DNA from: DAISKN01 sp963716925
GTDB taxonomy: Bacteria > Acidobacteriota > Vicinamibacteria > Marinacidobacterales > SMYC01
NCBI GenBank assembly: GCA_963716925.1
Contig: CAVQUX010000011.1
Coordinates: 124,001-188,000 of the forward strand
DNA: 64,000 bases
Direction of reading: 5' to 3'
In this document: one piece after another, positions 62,056-64,000 of the stretch
Layout: each line of letters opens with the position of its first letter
Position numbering within the stretch: the stretch's first letter is position 1
Made by a program: the position numbers and the translations under genes
The notes under the pieces: generated by a model
Told to the model about the DNA's origin: nothing
Databases searched by the model: none
The model's input: the letters and a program-made list of their open reading frames with translations, nothing else

Positions 62056-64000
62056 CCACTCCCGCTCGCCCCCCGGAGCTCAAGGAGACGAAGGACAACC
62101 TGCGCCTGGTCTCCCTCATCGTTCTCCTGCTGTCGGGGGTGGCCCTCCTCAGCACCTACCTCGTGGGAAAGTCGGCGCAGTTCAAGCCGGACTTCCTCGC
62201 CCGGGTCTTCCTCTACGGGTTCACTCTCGTGAACCTGACGATGCTCCTGGTCCTGGTGTTCGTCCTCGGCCGGAACCTGATCAAGCTGTTCATCGAGCGA
62301 AGGCGTTCGGTGAGGGGGGCGAAGTTCAAGACCAAGCTGGTCATCGTCTTCATCGGCTTCGCCCTGCTGCCCTCGGCGCTCATCATGCTGGTCGGAAGCA
62401 ACCTCATCTCGACCGCGGTCGAGCGCTGGTTCTCCCATCCGGTGGAAGCGGTGCTCGTCGGGGCCCAGGACGTCGTCGAGCACTACTACCACGAGAAGCA
62501 GGAGAGCGCGACGTTCTACGCCCGCCGTCTCTCCCGGGAGATCGGTGAAGGCGAGCTTCTGGAGGCGAAGCACCTCTCGATGCTCGGCCGGAGCATGGAA
62601 GCGAGGCTCACTCTCTATCGGCTCGACATGATTACCGTGCTCTCCAGGAACCAGGCGCTCTGGACCTCGGCCCGACCGGGGCTTCCCCAGTACAATCCCG
62701 ATTCCACCATTCGTCTGGCGGAGACCGGTCTCCGCGGCGAGGAGACGCTTCACCAGGACTCCCTCGGCGAGGGTACGCTGGTCCAATACGCGTCGCCGAT
62801 CTTCAGGAAGGGGAGTCGTGACGTCAGCGGCGCGGTGGTCGTGTCCTACTTCATCCCCCGGAGCATCGCCGCCACCCTCGAGGACGTGAATCAGCAGGCG
62901 AACGTATACCAGCAGGCGGAGGCGCAGAAGGAGCCGATCCAGGATCTCTACCTCTCGTACTTCGTGATGGTGTCCCTGCTGCTCCTTCTGGCATCGACCT
63001 GGATCGGTCTCTACCTGGCGAAGCGAATCACGGGACCGGTGGGCGAGCTGGTGGAGGCGACGGAGAGGGTCATGGCCGGCGACCTCGACCACCCGGTGTC
63101 GGGTCCCGCGGTCGACGAGTTGGGGCAGCTGATGGACTCCTTCAACCGGATGACGGCGAAGCTCAAGCTGAGCCAGGACCGGCTCGAGGCCTCCCGTCTG
63201 GATCTCGAGACCAAGAATCGGGAGCTCGACCGCAGGCGGCGATACATGGAGACGGTGCTGGAGAACATCGCGACCGGCATCGTTTCCTTCGATCGCGAGG
63301 GCATCGTGACCCGCATCAATCAGAGCGCGGTGAGGCTCCTGGATCTCGACCCCGGCCTCACCGGCAGGCACTATCGGGACGTCTTCCGCGGAGAGGCGCT
63401 GTCTCCCTTTCGACGCCTCCTGGACGCCGCGGGAGGGGCCGAACGGCGGCCGGCGTTCGAGGAGGAGCTCGACATCGCGGTCGCCGACCGGGAGCTTCAC
63501 GTCTCGGTCTACATCACCCCGATCTCGGGCGCGGACGCCGAGCCCTCCGGGCTGCTGATGGTCCTCGACGACCTGACTCAACTCCTGCGGGCCCAGAAGG
63601 TGGCGGCCTGGCGCGAGGTGGCGAGGCGGCTGGCCCACGAGATCAAGAACCCGCTGACTCCGATCCAGCTCTCGGCGCAGCGCATTCGGAAGCACTTTCT
63701 CGCGCGCTCGCCCGAGCTCTCGCGCGTGGTGGAGGAGGGGACGGGCACGATCATCGAAGAGGTCGACTCGCTGAAGAACCTGGTGGACGAGTTCTCGCAG
63801 TTCGCGAGGATGCCGTCGGTCTCGGCCGCGCCGCACGAGCTCAACCCCCTGGTGAGCGGGACGCTGGACCTCTACGACGGGCTCTTCTCCGGGCTGACCT
63901 TGACGAGGTTGTTCGCCCCCGATATCCCCAGGGTGATGGTGGACCCCGAGCTCATCCGCAGGGTTTTCATCAATATCATCGACAACGCCATCGAGGCGAA
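62052..64000 (+). CDS. NtrY-like sensor histidine kinase (3' end outside window)
   Basis: The open frame runs to the end of the window (about 649 residues seen). Membrane helices are at the N-terminus (LVSLIVLLLSGVALLSTYLV; YGFTLVNLTMLLVLVFVLG; LVIVFIGFALLPSALIMLVG) and after a periplasmic sensor (YFVMVSLLLLLASTWIGLYL). HAMP (ITGPVGELVEATERVMAGD), PAS (METVLENIATGIVSFDREGI) and HisKA (RRLAHEIKNPLTPIQLSAQR, phospho-acceptor His) domains follow. The last visible residues, FINIIDNAIEA, are the N-box of the ATPase domain. It likely pairs with an NtrX regulator beyond the window. Confidence 0.92.
   Translation, partial: MTTPARPPELKETKDNLRLVSLIVLLLSGVALLSTYLVGKSAQFKPDFLARVFLYGFTLVNLTMLLVLVFVLGRNLIKLFIERRRSVRGAKFKTKLVIVFIGFALLPSALIMLVGSNLISTAVERWFSHPVEAVLVGAQDVVEHYYHEKQESATFYARRLSREIGEGELLEAKHLSMLGRSMEARLTLYRLDMITVLSRNQALWTSARPGLPQYNPDSTIRLAETGLRGEETLHQDSLGEGTLVQYASPIFRKGSRDVSGAVVVSYFIPRSIAATLEDVNQQANVYQQAEAQKEPIQDLYLSYFVMVSLLLLLASTWIGLYLAKRITGPVGELVEATERVMAGDLDHPVSGPAVDELGQLMDSFNRMTAKLKLSQDRLEASRLDLETKNRELDRRRRYMETVLENIATGIVSFDREGIVTRINQSAVRLLDLDPGLTGRHYRDVFRGEALSPFRRLLDAAGGAERRPAFEEELDIAVADRELHVSVYITPISGADAEPSGLLMVLDDLTQLLRAQKVAAWREVARRLAHEIKNPLTPIQLSAQRIRKHFLARSPELSRVVEEGTGTIIEEVDSLKNLVDEFSQFARMPSVSAAPHELNPLVSGTLDLYDGLFSGLTLTRLFAPDIPRVMVDPELIRRVFINIIDNAIEA

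Overview
The window reads as one high-G+C (roughly two-thirds by eye) chromosomal segment of a Gram-negative bacterium, most likely a member of the Acidobacteriota. This placement is inference from gene content: a DUF4159/MoxR/DUF58/BatA/DUF4175 cluster, a fused LptF-LptG permease, an ECF-sigma/DUF4097 operon and a DUF4390-NtrY pair. No rRNA, tRNA or CRISPR array was recognised. Non-ATG starts (GTG, TTG) are common, and many genes overlap by 4 nt (ATGA, GTGA, TTGA).

1-4.9 kb is an accessory patch. It holds the 3' part of an RHS polymorphic toxin with a small candidate immunity gene, an IS256-family element, a second orphan RHS core tip, and the stump of another transposase. 4.9-6.0 kb encodes a di-heme cytochrome c peroxidase lipoprotein. 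6.2-21.8 kb is a long co-directional cluster: DUF4159, a VWA/GATase-like membrane protein, a secreted caspase-fold protein, a secreted TPR-gluzincin protein, a second DUF4159, MoxR ATPase, DUF58, a BatA-like VWA protein and a giant DUF4175 protein. It looks like an envelope-associated MoxR/VWA system with two peptidase-like partners. Four of its genes carry six single-base frameshifts, all of the same polarity.

21.8-31.7 kb is mixed housekeeping: a sugar nucleotidyltransferase, double GNAT, DUF1801, YCII, a polytopic membrane protein, metK and the lptFG fusion. 31.8-39.5 kb holds smc, a CYTH protein, a MurU-like/AmgK-like pair and asnS. 39.5-42.4 kb is a small decayed patch: a broken hypothetical gene, an antitoxin with a broken MazF-like partner, a Uma2 nuclease-fold protein and a secreted ankyrin protein. 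42.4-53.5 kb contains rimO and the translation/RNA cluster rimP-nusA-infB-DUF503-rbfA-truB-rpsO-pnp. 53.5-59.6 kb (minus strand) holds groES, a Fis-type HTH gene, purC, and a five-gene ECF sigma/anti-sigma/DUF4097 operon. 59.8-64 kb has a UPF0104 membrane protein, nrdR, DUF4390 and the 5' part of an NtrY-like sensor kinase that runs off the window.

A palindromic repeat family built from 8-bp CGCAAAGR units occurs four times between genes (about 9.4, 29.1, 49.1 and 53.5 kb). One copy appears to supply the signal peptide of the caspase-fold protein, and another sits inside the infB-rbfA operon.
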